A stretch of DNA of 64,000 nucleotides from Chelatococcus composti (GCF_014201415.1 NZ_JACHEH010000004.1:248001-312000); one strand, 5' to 3'; counted from the stretch's first letter, positions 35,707-44,819 are shown. Translations and numbers: made by a program. The notes: generated from the sequence alone by a model not told the origin.

Positions 35707-35777
35707 CGCCGGGCATCCCGGAGCGCGCCCCGGTCGGGCGCAGCAGCTTCTCACCCCAGCCCCATGCGGATAGCGCA

Positions 35778-36677
35778 ATGATCCTCTACGGCACCAATCC
35801 CATCGCCTGGTCCAACGACGACGACCAGAGCCTCGGCGCCAACATCAGCCTCGAACAGTGCCTCAGCGAAGCTGGCCGGATCGGCTTCGACGGCATCGAG
35901 AAGGGCCACAAGATGCCGACGGATCCCGCGGCGCTCAAGGCCGCGCTCGTGCCGCACGGGCTCGCCTTCGTCTCCGGCTGGCACTCGCTCAATCTGCTCG
36001 CCCACTCGGTGCAGGACGAGAAGCAGGCGATCCAGCCGCACCTTGACCTGCTCAAGGCGATGGGCTGCAAGGTCTGCATCGTCTGCGAGACATCGAACGC
36101 CATCCACGGCAACGACAAGGTGGCCTTGAGAGACCGCCCCGTCCTGCCAGCCGACCGCTGGCCTGCCTTCGGCGCCGCCGTGGAGGAGATCGCGCAGTAC
36201 TGCTCACGCCAGGGCCTCACCCTCGTCTATCATCACCACATGGGCACAGTGGTGCAGACGGAGGACGAGATCGACGCATTGATGGCCCATACGGGGCCGG
36301 CGACGCACCTGTTGCTCGACACCGGCCACTGCTGGTTCGCGGGTGGCGACCCGGAGCGCGTCGCGCGCAAGCACATGGCCCGCGTCGCCCACATCCATGC
36401 CAAGAACGTGCGCCCGGCCATCCGCGCCGAGGTGGAGAAGGAGGGCCTCTCCTTCCTCGAAGGCGTGCGTCGCGGGGTCTTTACCGTGCCGGGCGATCCG
36501 GAGGGTGGTGTCGACTTCCTTCCGGTGCTCAGGATCGCCGCGGAGCACGGCTACCAGGGGTGGCTCGTCATCGAGGCCGAGCAGGATCCCGCCGTGCGCA
36601 ACCCGTACGAATACCAGTCCATGGGCCTGAAGGCGCTCAAGGCGATGGCGCGCGAGGCCGGGCTCGACAAGGCATGA
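35778..36677 (+). CDS. iolE: IolE: myo-inosose-2 dehydratase
   Basis: A 299-residue TIM-barrel protein of the xylose isomerase/AP endonuclease 2 family: [69 protein letters not shown] and [11 protein letters not shown] contain the metal-binding residues. It dehydrates 2-keto-myo-inositol (scyllo-inosose), the second catabolic step. The start at 35778 fits the family N-terminus; a longer frame from 35703 is unlikely. Confidence 0.94.
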   Translation: MILYGTNPIAWSNDDDQSLGANISLEQCLSEAGRIGFDGIEKGHKMPTDPAALKAALVPHGLAFVSGWHSLNLLAHSVQDEKQAIQPHLDLLKAMGCKVCIVCETSNAIHGNDKVALRDRPVLPADRWPAFGAAVEEIAQYCSRQGLTLVYHHHMGTVVQTEDEIDALMAHTGPATHLLLDTGHCWFAGGDPERVARKHMARVAHIHAKNVRPAIRAEVEKEGLSFLEGVRRGVFTVPGDPEGGVDFLPVLRIAAEHGYQGWLVIEAEQDPAVRNPYEYQSMGLKALKAMAREAGLDKA

Positions 36678-36717
36678 CGACAGGACGGAGCGCCCCGGAC
36701 CAGGCGGAGACGACACG

Positions 36718-37518
36718 ATGACCCAGCTCTTGCGCAAGCCCACCGGCACCTCGGGCAAGGTGCATGACATCACCCCCAAGAGTGCGGGATGGGGTTATGT
36801 CGGCTTCGGCCTCTACAAGCTGGCCCCAGGCGAGACGGCCGCCGAGCCGACCGGCGGCAACGAGGTCATCCTCGTGCTCGTCGAGGGCAAGGCCGAGATC
36901 GCCGTCGGCGGCAGGAGCTTCGGCGAGCTTGGCGAACGCATGAACGTCTTCGAGGGCACGCCGCCGCACTGCGTCTATGCGCCGAACGGCACCGACTGGT
37001 CGGCGCGGGCGACAACGGCCTGCACGCTCGCCGTCTGCACGGCGCCCGGCAAGGGCGGCCACGAGGCCCGGGTGCTGACCGGCATCGAGAAGGTCACGCG
37101 CGGCAAGGGCGCCAACACGCGCTACATCCACCCCATCGCCATGGAGGAGAGCGACGTGGCCGACAGCCTCCTGGTGACGGAGGTGTTCACGCCGCAGGGC
37201 AATTGGTCCAGCTATCCGCCGCACCGGCACGACGAGAACCGCTATCCCGAGATGACCTATCTCGAGGAGACCTACTACCACCGCCTCAACCCGCCGCAGG
37301 GCTTCGGCTTCCAGCGCGTGTTCACCGAGGACGGCACGCTCGACGAGACGATGGCGGTCAGCGACGGCGACGTGGTGCTGGTGCCGCGCGGCCACCATCC
37401 CTGCGGCACGCCCTACGGCTACGACATGTACTACCTCAACGTCATGGCCGGCCCCATCCGCAAGTGGCGGTTCCAGAACCATCCCGACCACGACTGGATC
37501 TTCCAGCGCGACAAGTGA
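36718..37518 (+). CDS. iolB: IolB: 5-deoxy-glucuronate isomerase
   Basis: A 266-residue bicupin enzyme that isomerises 5-deoxy-glucuronate to 2-deoxy-5-keto-gluconate. Recognised by NEVILVLVEGKAEIAVGG in the first cupin and SSYPPHRHDENRYPEMTYLEETYYHRLNPPQGFGFQRV and VLVPRGHHPCGTPYGYDMYYLNVMAGP in the second. It lies 40 bases after iolE with a GGAG site in between. Confidence 0.95.
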   Translation: MTQLLRKPTGTSGKVHDITPKSAGWGYVGFGLYKLAPGETAAEPTGGNEVILVLVEGKAEIAVGGRSFGELGERMNVFEGTPPHCVYAPNGTDWSARATTACTLAVCTAPGKGGHEARVLTGIEKVTRGKGANTRYIHPIAMEESDVADSLLVTEVFTPQGNWSSYPPHRHDENRYPEMTYLEETYYHRLNPPQGFGFQRVFTEDGTLDETMAVSDGDVVLVPRGHHPCGTPYGYDMYYLNVMAGPIRKWRFQNHPDHDWIFQRDK

Positions 37519-37601
37519 GGACCCGGCCCCGGCATCGGCGGACAGGAACCATCGGAACGGCGGCCTGCCGCCGCGACAGGGCCCGAACAAGGACGACACC
37601 C

Positions 37602-38588
37602 ATGCTCAACATCGGACTGCTCGGCGCAGGCCGCATCGGCATCACCCACGCCCGGGCGGTGAGTGCGCTTCCCGACGCACGCATCACCGCCGTCTTCGAT
37701 CCCGTCGATGCGGCGGCCGAGGCGGCCCAGGCGCTGACGGGCGCCCGCCGCGCCAGCGTCGAGGACATCCTGGCGGACGAGACCATCGCCGCCGTCATCG
37801 TGGCGACGCCCACGGACCTGCACGCGAGCCAGGTGGAACAGGCGGCGCGCGCGGGCAAGGCCATCTTCTGCGAGAAGCCCATCGACCTCTCCAGCGCCCG
37901 CGCCGAAGCCTGCCTCGCAGTGGTGCGCGAGCAAAAGGCCAGGCTGATGCTGGGCTTCAACCGCCGCTTCGACCCGAGCTTCGCCCGTCTGAAGGCCGAG
38001 GTGGAGGCCGGAGTGATCGGCAAGGTGGAGCTCGTGCAGATCACGAGCCGGGACCCCGCCCCGCCGCCTGTCGACTACATCAGGCGCTCCGGTGGCCTCT
38101 TCCGCGACATGATGATCCACGACTTCGACATGGCGCGCTTCCTCCTTGGCGAGGAGGTGACGGAGGTCTTCGCCACCGGCTCCGCCCTCGTCGACCCGGC
38201 CATCGGCGGCGCGGGCGACGTCGACACGGCGACGGCGACGCTGCGCACGGCGAGCGGACGCATTGCCGTCATCACCAACTCACGCCGCGCCACCTACGGC
38301 TACGACCAGCGCATCGAGGTGCATGGCGAGAAGGGCATGATCCAGGCCGGCAACCAGACGGCGACGACGCTGACGCGCGCCAGTGCAGCAGGCTTCACCA
38401 GTGACCCGCTGCTCGACTTCTTCATGCAGCGCTATGCCGAGGCCTACCGGCTCGAGCTGGCGGCCTTCTGCCGGTATGCGGCCGGCGAGGACATTGCCGT
38501 GCCGACGGGCGAGGACGGCCTTGCCGCGCTGAAGCTCGCCGATGCGGCGGTCGCGTCGCTCACGTCCGGCCAGTCGGTCAAGCTTTGA
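37602..38588 (+). CDS. iolG: IolG: myo-inositol 2-dehydrogenase
   Basis: A 328-residue Gfo/Idh/MocA enzyme: NAD-binding GLLGAGRIGITHARAV, catalytic EKPIDLSSARAEACL, MLGFNRRFDPSFARLKAEVEAGVIGKVELVQITSRDPAPPP and GGLFRDMMIHDFDMARFLLGEEVTEVFATG are typical of bacterial inositol dehydrogenases. It catalyses the first step, oxidising myo-inositol to scyllo-inosose. Last gene of the operon; no clear terminator follows. iolA (methylmalonate semialdehyde dehydrogenase), needed for the last step, is not in this window. Confidence 0.93.
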   Translation: MLNIGLLGAGRIGITHARAVSALPDARITAVFDPVDAAAEAAQALTGARRASVEDILADETIAAVIVATPTDLHASQVEQAARAGKAIFCEKPIDLSSARAEACLAVVREQKARLMLGFNRRFDPSFARLKAEVEAGVIGKVELVQITSRDPAPPPVDYIRRSGGLFRDMMIHDFDMARFLLGEEVTEVFATGSALVDPAIGGAGDVDTATATLRTASGRIAVITNSRRATYGYDQRIEVHGEKGMIQAGNQTATTLTRASAAGFTSDPLLDFFMQRYAEAYRLELAAFCRYAAGEDIAVPTGEDGLAALKLADAAVASLTSGQSVKL

Positions 38589-38639
38589 TTTTCCCAAACG
38601 TGCGACGCGCCGCCGCAAGGATTTGACGCACCCGCAACG

Positions 38640-40238
38640 GTGGCCCCCGGCCGAGCACGGCGTTATACAATCGGCGTGACCGACCGTCCGGGGGACAGCT
38701 TGACCGAAGCTACCGCCAGACCGGCGTTCGCTGCCTCGCGCAGCGAGCGTGCCGAGCTCCTGATCGACGCCGTCGTCGATATCGCGCTCTTCGTGCTCGA
38801 CACCGAAGGCGTGATCACGACGGTGAACGCAGGCGCGCGCGCCATCACCGGCTGGGGAGAGGACGAGCTGCTTGGCGAGAGCTGGGCGAAGCTTCTCCCG
38901 GCCGAAGACGTGGCCGCCGGCCTGCCCGCGCGGGCGCTCGCGGCCGCGGCCGCCGACGGGCGGCACGAGATCCGGCGCCCGATGCAACGCAGGGACGGCG
39001 GCTCCTTCATCGCCCAAGCGAGCCTGACGCCGCTCGGCGACAGGAACGCGCCGATGGGCTTCGCCCTCGTCATCCTCGATGTCTCGGCCAGCGCCGCGGC
39101 CGAGGAAGCGCTCAAGGCGCGCGAGGCGCATCTGCGCTCGATCCTCGAGACAGTGCCCGATGCCATGATCGTCACCGACGAGCAGGGGCTGATCCAGTCC
39201 TTCAGCGTGGCGGCGGAGCGGCTGTTCGGCCTGTCCGCGGCGGAGGCTGTCGGGCGCAACGTCAGCATCCTGATGCCCTCGCCCTACCGCGAGAAGCACG
39301 ACGCCTATATCGAGCGTTACCTGAAAACCGGCGAACGGCGCATCATCGGCATCGGCCGCGTCGTCGTGGGTCAGCGCAGCGACGGCTCAACCTTCCCCAT
39401 GGAGCTCGCGGTGGGCGAAATGGTGTCGGGCGGAGCGCGCTATTTCACCGGCTTCATCCGCGACCTGACCGAGCGGCAGAAAACAGAGGCGCGGCTGCAG
39501 GAGCTGCAGGCCGAACTCGTCCACATGTCGCGCTACACGGCCCTCGGCGAGATGGCCTCGACACTGGCGCACGAGATCAACCAGCCGCTCACCGCCATCA
39601 CCAATTATCTGAAGGGCTGCCACCGCCTGCTCGCGCAGATGGAGGGCGAGCGCATCGCGCTTCTGCGCGACGGCGTGGGCCAGGCGGCCGAGCAGGCGCT
39701 CCGGGCGGGGCAGATTATCCGCCACCTGCGTGACTTCGTCGCCCGCGGAGAGAGCGAGCAGTGCCGGGAGAACCTGCCCAAGCTCATCGAGGAGGCGAGC
39801 GCGCTCGCCCTGGTCGGCGCCCGGGAAAAGGGCGTGCGCGTCACCTTCAACCTCGACCCGGCAGCCACGCACATCTTTGCCGACCGCATCCAGATCCAGC
39901 AGGTTCTGCTCAACCTCATCCGCAACGCCATCGAGGCCATGCAGGATGCGCCGGTGCGCGAGCTGTCGGTCTCCACCCGCGCGCTGTCCGGCGGGGATTT
40001 CGTTCAGATCTCGGTTGCCGACACCGGCACGGGCCTGGCGGAGGAGGTGCTCAACCACCTGTTCGAGCCTTTCGTGACGACGAAACAGCACGGCATGGGC
40101 GTCGGCCTGTCCATCTGCCGCACGATCGTCGCGGCCCACGGGGGCCGCATCTGGGCCGACACCGAAGCCGGCGTCGGCACCACGTTCCATTTCACGTTGC
40201 GCACGGTCGCAGAGGAGGAAATGAGCCATGGCGCCTGA
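38640..40238 (+). CDS. fixL: FixL: oxygen-sensing PAS-heme histidine kinase
   Basis: A kinase of up to 532 residues with two PAS domains (about 35-155 and 160-280). The second has the heme ligand pattern of Fix[20 protein letters not shown] (His near 220) followed by [29 protein letters not shown], including the arginine in the distal pocket region. HisKA has [21 protein letters not shown] (His near 311); HATPase has [11 protein letters not shown] and [18 protein letters not shown]. No membrane segment is visible, so it is the soluble type seen in Bradyrhizobium. The GTG at 38640 or a later GTG at 38676 may be the true start. It overlaps fixJ by 11 bases. Confidence 0.93.
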   Translation: MAPGRARRYTIGVTDRPGDSLTEATARPAFAASRSERAELLIDAVVDIALFVLDTEGVITTVNAGARAITGWGEDELLGESWAKLLPAEDVAAGLPARALAAAAADGRHEIRRPMQRRDGGSFIAQASLTPLGDRNAPMGFALVILDVSASAAAEEALKAREAHLRSILETVPDAMIVTDEQGLIQSFSVAAERLFGLSAAEAVGRNVSILMPSPYREKHDAYIERYLKTGERRIIGIGRVVVGQRSDGSTFPMELAVGEMVSGGARYFTGFIRDLTERQKTEARLQELQAELVHMSRYTALGEMASTLAHEINQPLTAITNYLKGCHRLLAQMEGERIALLRDGVGQAAEQALRAGQIIRHLRDFVARGESEQCRENLPKLIEEASALALVGAREKGVRVTFNLDPAATHIFADRIQIQQVLLNLIRNAIEAMQDAPVRELSVSTRALSGGDFVQISVADTGTGLAEEVLNHLFEPFVTTKQHGMGVGLSICRTIVAAHGGRIWADTEAGVGTTFHFTLRTVAEEEMSHGA

Positions 40239-40857
40239 GGCGGTGGTCCACGTGGTCGACGATGATCTCGCCGTACGCCAGTCGCTGTCCTTCCTCCTCG
40301 CCTCCGAGGGCCTGCCGGTGCGGCTGCACGAGTCCGCCACCGCCTTTCTCGAGAGCGCCGTCAACGGGAATGCGGGCTGCATCGTCACGGACGTGCGCAT
40401 GCCCGGGCTCGACGGCATCGCCTTTCTGCAGGAGCTGAAGCGCCGCGGCAGCACCCTGCCAGTCATCGTCATGACAGGGCATGCGGACGTACCGCTCGCC
40501 ATCGCGGCCATGAAGGCGGGCGCCGTGGACTTTCTCGAAAAGCCGTTCGACGATGATGTCTTCCTCGCCGCCGTGCGCACGGCGCTCGACCGCAATGCGG
40601 AGGAAGCACGCCGCGCTGCCGAGGCCAATGCCCTCAACGAGCGTCTCGCGGCGCTCAGCGAGCGCGAGCGCCAGGTGCTCGATGGGCTCGTGGACGGCAA
40701 GCCCAACAAGGTCATCGCGTACGAGCTCGGCATCAGCCCGCGCACGGTCGAGATCTACCGGGCCAACGTCATGGCCAAGATGCAGGCCACGAGCCTGTCC
40801 CAGCTCGTGCGCATGGTTCTCGTTGGTGAGGGCGCCGGCGAGAAGCGCGCGATCTGA
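40228..40857 (+). CDS. fixJ: FixJ: response regulator of the oxygen-sensing pair
   Basis: A 209-residue regulator with a receiver domain ([19 protein letters not shown], phosphoacceptor Asp near 55 in [13 protein letters not shown], Lys in FLEKPF near 105) and a LuxR-type HTH ([43 protein letters not shown]). Phosphorylated by FixL at low oxygen, it activates fixK. Stop/start overlap with fixL gives tight coupling. Putative FixJ sites are found downstream before the receiver gene and fixK. Confidence 0.94.
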   Translation: MAPEAVVHVVDDDLAVRQSLSFLLASEGLPVRLHESATAFLESAVNGNAGCIVTDVRMPGLDGIAFLQELKRRGSTLPVIVMTGHADVPLAIAAMKAGAVDFLEKPFDDDVFLAAVRTALDRNAEEARRAAEANALNERLAALSERERQVLDGLVDGKPNKVIAYELGISPRTVEIYRANVMAKMQATSLSQLVRMVLVGEGAGEKRAI

Positions 40858-40874
40858 CCTGCGCGGTCCCCCTA

Positions 40875-40893
40875 TAGGTAGATTTCCGTAATT
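40875..40893 (+). promoter_or_regulatory. Candidate FixJ-type site upstream of the orphan receiver
   Basis: TAGGTAGATTTCCGTAATT stands in the 120-base gap after fixJ. The GTAG-TTTCC core resembles FixJ boxes of rhizobial fixK promoters, and a similar TTTCCCTTAGGTA block occurs before fixK at 41434-41446. Motif resemblance only. Confidence 0.4.
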
Positions 40894-40909
40894 GGAGCCG
40901 GGCTGCAGC

Positions 40910-40923
40910 TTGAGGCACATCAA
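40910..40923. promoter_or_regulatory. FNR/FixK-type box upstream of the orphan receiver gene
   Basis: TTGAGGCACATCAA fits the TTGA-N6-TCAA symmetry of FixK/FNR boxes (full consensus TTGAT-N4-ATCAA, one mismatch). It lies about 60 bases before the receiver start, so FixK may control this gene, as reported for the gene in the same position in Bradyrhizobium. Confidence 0.65.
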
Positions 40924-40984
40924 GCCGTTGCTCGCATAGCCGGCGTAGGGTGCTCCCGAACGCCGCGACTTACGGGACGTGTCG

Positions 40985-41359
40985 ATGTCGCTGGTTGGGG
41001 GACCGGTCCTTATCGTCGATGACGATGCGGCGGTCCGCGCCTCGCTCAAATTCGCGCTCGAGCTCGAGGGGCTCGAGGTGCGCCTCTACGAGAGTGCCCC
41101 GCAGCTTCTGGCGGAAAAGGCGCTGCCCCGGCACGGCTGCATCGTCATCGACTATTCGATGCCCGGCATGAGTGGCCTCGAACTCATGGAAGCCCTGCGC
41201 CTGCGCCAGGTCAGCCTGCCCGCCATCCTCATCTCCGGCAAGGTCAGCGACGACCTGCGCCGGCAGGCCGGACGCCATGGCTTCCTCCAGGTGCTGGAGA
41301 AGCCGCTGGAGGGCAGCCAGCTTCTCGACGGCATCCGCACGGCGCTCGCAGCGTCCTGA
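40985..41359 (+). CDS. Orphan single-domain response regulator between fixJ and fixK
   Basis: A 124-residue protein consisting of a receiver domain only: VLIVDDDAAVRASLKFALELEGLEV, phosphoacceptor Asp near 56 in IVIDYSMPGMSGLELM, and EKPL near 106. It is most like the FixJ receiver. ATG 40985 is preferred over GTG 40979 because GGGA lies seven bases before the ATG. A receiver gene occupies the same slot between fixJ and fixK2 in Bradyrhizobium and is a FixK2 target there; it may act as a phosphate sink or modulate FixL. It has no output domain. Confidence 0.88.
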   Translation: MSLVGGPVLIVDDDAAVRASLKFALELEGLEVRLYESAPQLLAEKALPRHGCIVIDYSMPGMSGLELMEALRLRQVSLPAILISGKVSDDLRRQAGRHGFLQVLEKPLEGSQLLDGIRTALAAS

Positions 41360-41429
41360 CCTCGCCGCACTCGCGGGGCCCACAGCGCCGAACGGCGGCT
41401 GGCGTACGGGCTGCGACAGGAGGTCATCA

Positions 41430-41446
41430 GGAGTTTCCCTTAGGTA
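41430..41446 (+). promoter_or_regulatory. Candidate FixJ-type site in the fixK promoter
   Basis: GGAGTTTCCCTTAGGTA lies 80-96 bases before the fixK ATG. The AG-TTTCCC core matches the type of element bound by phosphorylated FixJ in rhizobial fixK promoters. Assignment is by resemblance and position. Confidence 0.45.
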
Positions 41447-41525
41447 TCGAGCGGATTTTTCCCCTGCCCTCCCGGCGGTACCCATGAAGCCACAAGGCAT
41501 TTGGGTTGCCCTCGAGGAGGTGCAG

Positions 41526-42203
41526 ATGCAGACCGTGACGAACGCTCCAATTGCCAGGCATTTCGAGGCCGGCATGCTGTCCCGCGCCATGGCGGCGCAG
41601 GGCCGGCGCTCGTGCGGGGTCGGCTCCGTGCGCGTCCTTGAGAAGGATGAGGAGCTGTTCGCCGAAGGCGATCCGGCCGTGTTCTTCTACCGGGTCACCG
41701 AGGGGGTCATCCGCACGTCGAAGCTGCTGAGCGACGGCCGCCGGCAGATCGACGCCTTCCACTTCCCGGGCGATGTCTTCGGTGTCGAGGCCGGTGACGA
41801 GCACCGCTTCAGCGCCGAGGCTGCCACGGCCGCGACCGTCATCGCCTACCGCCGGCGCGATCTCGACGAACTCCACTTCGACGAGACCTTCTCGCGCGAG
41901 GTGCTGGATGCGGTGATGCATGCGCTCGAGCGGGCCCAGCGGCACATGCTGCTGCTCGGGCGCAAGTCCGCCATCGAGAAGATCGCCACCTTCCTTGTCG
42001 ACATGGCCGAGCGGCTCGACGGCGACGACGCCATCGAGCTCCCCATGTCGCGCCTCGACATTGCCGACCACCTCGGCCTCACCATCGAGACAGTGTCGCG
42101 CTCACTCACCGAGCTCGAGCGCAAGGGCATCATCCACGTGCCGGCCAGCCGCCGCACCATCGTGCTGCGCGACAAGGCCGCTCTCGCCCGTCTCAACGGC
42201 TGA
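41526..42203 (+). CDS. fixK: FixK: Crp/Fnr-family regulator of microaerobic genes
   Basis: A 225-residue regulator: cyclic-nucleotide-binding fold (about 35-150; EELFAEGDPAVFFYRVTEGVIRTSKLLSDGRRQIDAFHFPGDVFGVE) and a Crp-type HTH with recognition helix TIETVSRSLTELERKG, whose E--SR pattern reads TTGAT half-sites. There is no N-terminal cysteine cluster, so it senses oxygen indirectly through FixLJ. In Bradyrhizobium FixK2 a Cys near the HTH is redox-sensitive; the matching stretch here reads MSRLDIADHLGL and seems to lack it. ATG 41526 is set by a GAGGAG site; ATG 41484 is the alternative. Confidence 0.9.
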   Translation: MQTVTNAPIARHFEAGMLSRAMAAQGRRSCGVGSVRVLEKDEELFAEGDPAVFFYRVTEGVIRTSKLLSDGRRQIDAFHFPGDVFGVEAGDEHRFSAEAATAATVIAYRRRDLDELHFDETFSREVLDAVMHALERAQRHMLLLGRKSAIEKIATFLVDMAERLDGDDAIELPMSRLDIADHLGLTIETVSRSLTELERKGIIHVPASRRTIVLRDKAALARLNG

Positions 42204-42238
42204 ACCCGCCTTTTCGGCCCCGCACGGCCGCAACTTGG

Positions 42239-42273
42239 TCGTCCGAAGGCACAAGCCTTCGGACGATCTTTTT
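42239..42273 (+). terminator. Intrinsic terminator after fixK
   Basis: A twelve-base-pair stem, TCGTCCGAAGGC with GCCTTCGGACGA around loop ACAA, followed by a run of six T bases after TC. It lies 35 bases past the fixK stop and ends the fix transcript. Confidence 0.93.
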
Positions 42274-42376
42274 TCTGAAACATGAGGCCGGCAACGCTCT
42301 GCCGCTGTGCCGCCCTGCGCGGCGGCCACTGTCCGCCGCGCCCTGCGTCTGGCACGGATCCAGCGAAGTCCTTCTC

Positions 42377-43726
42377 TCACACGGCGCGGCTGTACGTGCG
42401 GCCTCCCTGGCCGAGGTAGGCGTCGAAGGCGGCGGCGATGTTGCGCACGAAGAAGCGGGCCTCCTCAGGCACGCGCACGACGCAGCCCTCGACACTGGCG
42501 AGGCCGTCGTGGACCACCTCGGCGAGGCGTGGCGCGCTCATGAGCGGCTCGGGACTGGTGCCGTGCCGGGCGCAGATCTCGCCCACATCCACGACCATGT
42601 CGCACATCAGACGCTCGATGATGTCGGCGCGCAGCCTGTCGTCAGCCGTCAGGGCGTAGCCCTTGACGGTGGCGAGCCCTGCCGCCTCGACCAGATTGGA
42701 ATAGCGGCGAGGCAGCGGCTCGTTCTGCACGTATCCCTGGGGCAGGCGGCCGATGGCAGAGGCGCCGAAGCCCAGGAGGACGTCGCTGGCGTCGCTTGTA
42801 TAGCCCTGGAAGTTGCGGTGCAGCCGCCCTTCCCGCTCGGCGACGGACAGCTCGTCGTCCGGCAGGGCGTAATGGTCGAAGCCGATTCGACGGTAGCCAC
42901 CGGCGCAGAGCACCTCCGCGATCGCCTCCGCCTGCCGCCGCCGCTCGGTCCCGTCCGGCAGCGCCGCCTCGTCGATGAGCCGCTGGTGTGTCTTGAAGCC
43001 GGGCACGTGCGCATAGCCGAAGACGGAGAGCCGCGCCGGCCGCAGCGTCAGGCACTGGCGCGCCGTCTCCCGGCAGGAGGCGACGGTCTGGTGGGGCAGC
43101 CCGTAGATCAGGTCGAAATTGACCGCGGTGATGCCCGCCTCCTGCAGCATCTCGACCGACGCGGCAGTGACGGCGTAGCTCTGCTCGCGGTTGATCGCCT
43201 GCTGGACCGCCGGGTCGAAGCTCTGCACGCCAAGGCTCGCCCGGTTGACGCCGCCTTCCCGCAAGGCACGGGCCATCGGCCGGTCGAGCCGCCGCGGGTC
43301 GATTTCCACAGCGATCTCGGCATCCGGCAGCAGGTCGAAGTGCCGGTTGAGCAGCTCCATCACCGACAGGAAATCCTGCGGGGCGACGATGGTCGGCGTG
43401 CCGCCGCCGAAATGGACGTGGGCGACCTTGAGCGGATGCGGCATGCAGCCGGCCACCGTCTCAATCTCCCGAAGCAGCCGGGAGACATAGGCCGCGATTG
43501 GCGCGTCCGACCGCATCACGGTGGTGTTGCAGCCACAGTACCAGCACATCTGCCGGCAGAACGGCACGTGCAGATAGAGCGAAGCGGACAGGTCCGGCGA
43601 CAGTTCGCCCAGCCAGCGCGCATAGACTTCCGGCGTGACGGCAGCGGTGAAATGCGGCGCGGTGGGATAGCTCGTATAGCGCGGCAGGCGCTCGTCGCCG
43701 TAGGCGGACGCCTTTTCCTCGTTCAT
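42377..43726 (-). CDS. hemN: HemN: oxygen-independent coproporphyrinogen III oxidase (radical SAM)
   Basis: A 449-residue radical SAM enzyme that makes protoporphyrinogen IX without oxygen. The cluster motif is in VPFCRQMCWYCGCNT (Cys near 57, 61, 64), with HFGGGTPTIVAPQDFLSVMELL, EIDPRRLDRPMARALREGGVNRASLGVQSFDPAVQQAINR and GFGASAIGRLPQGYVQN; the C-terminal HemN domain is complete. ATG 43726 gives the normal N-terminus (LPRYTSYPTAPHF). An FNR-like box lies 75 bases upstream, consistent with FixK-driven low-oxygen induction. Convergent with the fix genes. Confidence 0.95.
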   Translation of the reverse strand: MNEEKASAYGDERLPRYTSYPTAPHFTAAVTPEVYARWLGELSPDLSASLYLHVPFCRQMCWYCGCNTTVMRSDAPIAAYVSRLLREIETVAGCMPHPLKVAHVHFGGGTPTIVAPQDFLSVMELLNRHFDLLPDAEIAVEIDPRRLDRPMARALREGGVNRASLGVQSFDPAVQQAINREQSYAVTAASVEMLQEAGITAVNFDLIYGLPHQTVASCRETARQCLTLRPARLSVFGYAHVPGFKTHQRLIDEAALPDGTERRRQAEAIAEVLCAGGYRRIGFDHYALPDDELSVAEREGRLHRNFQGYTSDASDVLLGFGASAIGRLPQGYVQNEPLPRRYSNLVEAAGLATVKGYALTADDRLRADIIERLMCDMVVDVGEICARHGTSPEPLMSAPRLAEVVHDGLASVEGCVVRVPEEARFFVRNIAAAFDAYLGQGGRTYSRAV

Positions 43727-43800
43727 CGACAATACCCTCGAAGGACTACCGGTGCGGAGGTCCGGCATCCCGACCATGGCCGCCGCGGTGTCCGATTTCC

Positions 43801-43814
43801 TTGCGGTCGATCAA
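43801..43814 (-). promoter_or_regulatory. FNR/FixK-like box upstream of hemN
   Basis: TTGCGGTCGATCAA has a perfect ATCAA half and a weaker TTGCG half with the right N4 spacing. It lies 75 bases before the hemN ATG and overlaps the stop codon of the upstream lysR-type gene. hemN is a classical FixK target in rhizobia. Confidence 0.55.
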
Positions 43815-44773
43815 ATCCCCTCGCCCGCTTCCAGAGGCCCTGCATCCGCCCGAGAGCCGAGCACCGTGGTGAGTGCGGCAAGGTTGCTGTCGATGTGCTC
43901 GCTGAGAAAGCTGACGAAGGCCTCGGCGGCCCGCGGCAGGGTGCGGTCAAGCATGGTCTGGATCTCGAAACGGCGACGATGGAGAAGCGGCGAACGGATG
44001 CGACGGGCGACGAGCCTGCCGGAGAGAAGCCCCGAGACCATCGACAGCGGCGCGGCGACGAGCACGCCACCCTCCGTCTCGACGAATCGCCGCTGTGCGG
44101 AGACGAAGTTGGTGACGAGCACGGGCTCCAGCGCCACGCCCTCGTCGGCGCAGGCCATGTCGACGAGCTGACGCAACGTCGTGTTCGCCTCCGACAAGGT
44201 GATGGGATGGTCGCGCAGGTCCTGCAGCATCAGGCTTTCACGGGCGGCGAGCGGATGGTCCGGCGTCATCACGGCGAGAATCGGCGCCGGCCATGCCCTC
44301 TGCACCTTCACATCCGGTGAGGGCGCGAGGCCAAAGGTGACGCCGATGTCGACGTCCCCGTTCTGCACGAGCCGTGTCACTGCGGCGAAGGGCACGACCG
44401 CAAGATCGAACCGGATGCCCTCGTAGCGGCGGCGGAAGGCCACGATCGCCTCGGGCATCAGGTCGAGCGCGAAGCCTTCGGTCGTCGCGATCCGCACCTC
44501 GCCGCGGGCGAGGCCCTCGAGCTCGCGGATGCGACTCACCACGCGCTCGCCCTCGAGCGTCATGCGGCGCGCATAGGTGGCGAGCAGCCGGCCGGCCTCG
44601 CTCAACACCATGCCGCGCGGCCGCCGCTCGAACAGGCGGCTGCCGAGGTCGCGCTCCAGCTTGGCGATCTGCCGCGACACGGCCGACGCCGCCACGTTGA
44701 GCCGGCTCGAAGCCTCGCTCACCGAGCCGGTGCGCGCCACCTCGAGAAAATAGCGCAGGGCCGTGCCGTGCAT
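43811..44773 (-). CDS. LysR-family transcriptional regulator
   Basis: A 320-residue regulator with an N-terminal HTH (ALRYFLEVARTGSVSEASSRLNVAASAVSRQIAKLERDLGSRLFERR) and a LysR substrate-binding domain (GEVRIATTEGFALDLMPEAIVAFRRRYEGIRFDLAVV, DPHPLAARESLMLQDLRDHPITL in outline). It is divergent from the peptide ABC transporter operon, about 255 bases apart, with two palindromes near its own start, so it is probably the regulator of that operon. Inducer unknown. Confidence 0.88.
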   Translation of the reverse strand: MHGTALRYFLEVARTGSVSEASSRLNVAASAVSRQIAKLERDLGSRLFERRPRGMVLSEAGRLLATYARRMTLEGERVVSRIRELEGLARGEVRIATTEGFALDLMPEAIVAFRRRYEGIRFDLAVVPFAAVTRLVQNGDVDIGVTFGLAPSPDVKVQRAWPAPILAVMTPDHPLAARESLMLQDLRDHPITLSEANTTLRQLVDMACADEGVALEPVLVTNFVSAQRRFVETEGGVLVAAPLSMVSGLLSGRLVARRIRSPLLHRRRFEIQTMLDRTLPRAAEAFVSFLSEHIDSNLAALTTVLGSRADAGPLEAGEGI

Positions 44774-44789
44774 GTGCGCCCTCTATGCT

Positions 44790-44819
44790 TTGCCGTTTCG
44801 GCAATGAAAGTTTCGAAAC
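44790..44819. promoter_or_regulatory. Palindromes in the lysR / peptide transporter divergent promoter
   Basis: TTGCCG-TTT-CGGCAA (44790-44804) and GTTTCGAAAC (44810-44819) are perfect inverted repeats 17 to 46 bases upstream of the LysR-type start, in AT-richer DNA. Such dyads are the usual kind of LysR binding site. Candidate operators for autoregulation and activation of the transporter operon. Confidence 0.5.

Noticed and set aside
33544-35778. A 744-codon minus-strand frame opposite iolD
   Set aside because: Same antisense effect; no recognisable domain, while iolD has full ThDP enzyme motifs.
38590-38639. FNR box before fixL (TTGAT near 38585 and TTGAC near 38622)
   Set aside because: Neither has a matching second half-site at the right spacing.
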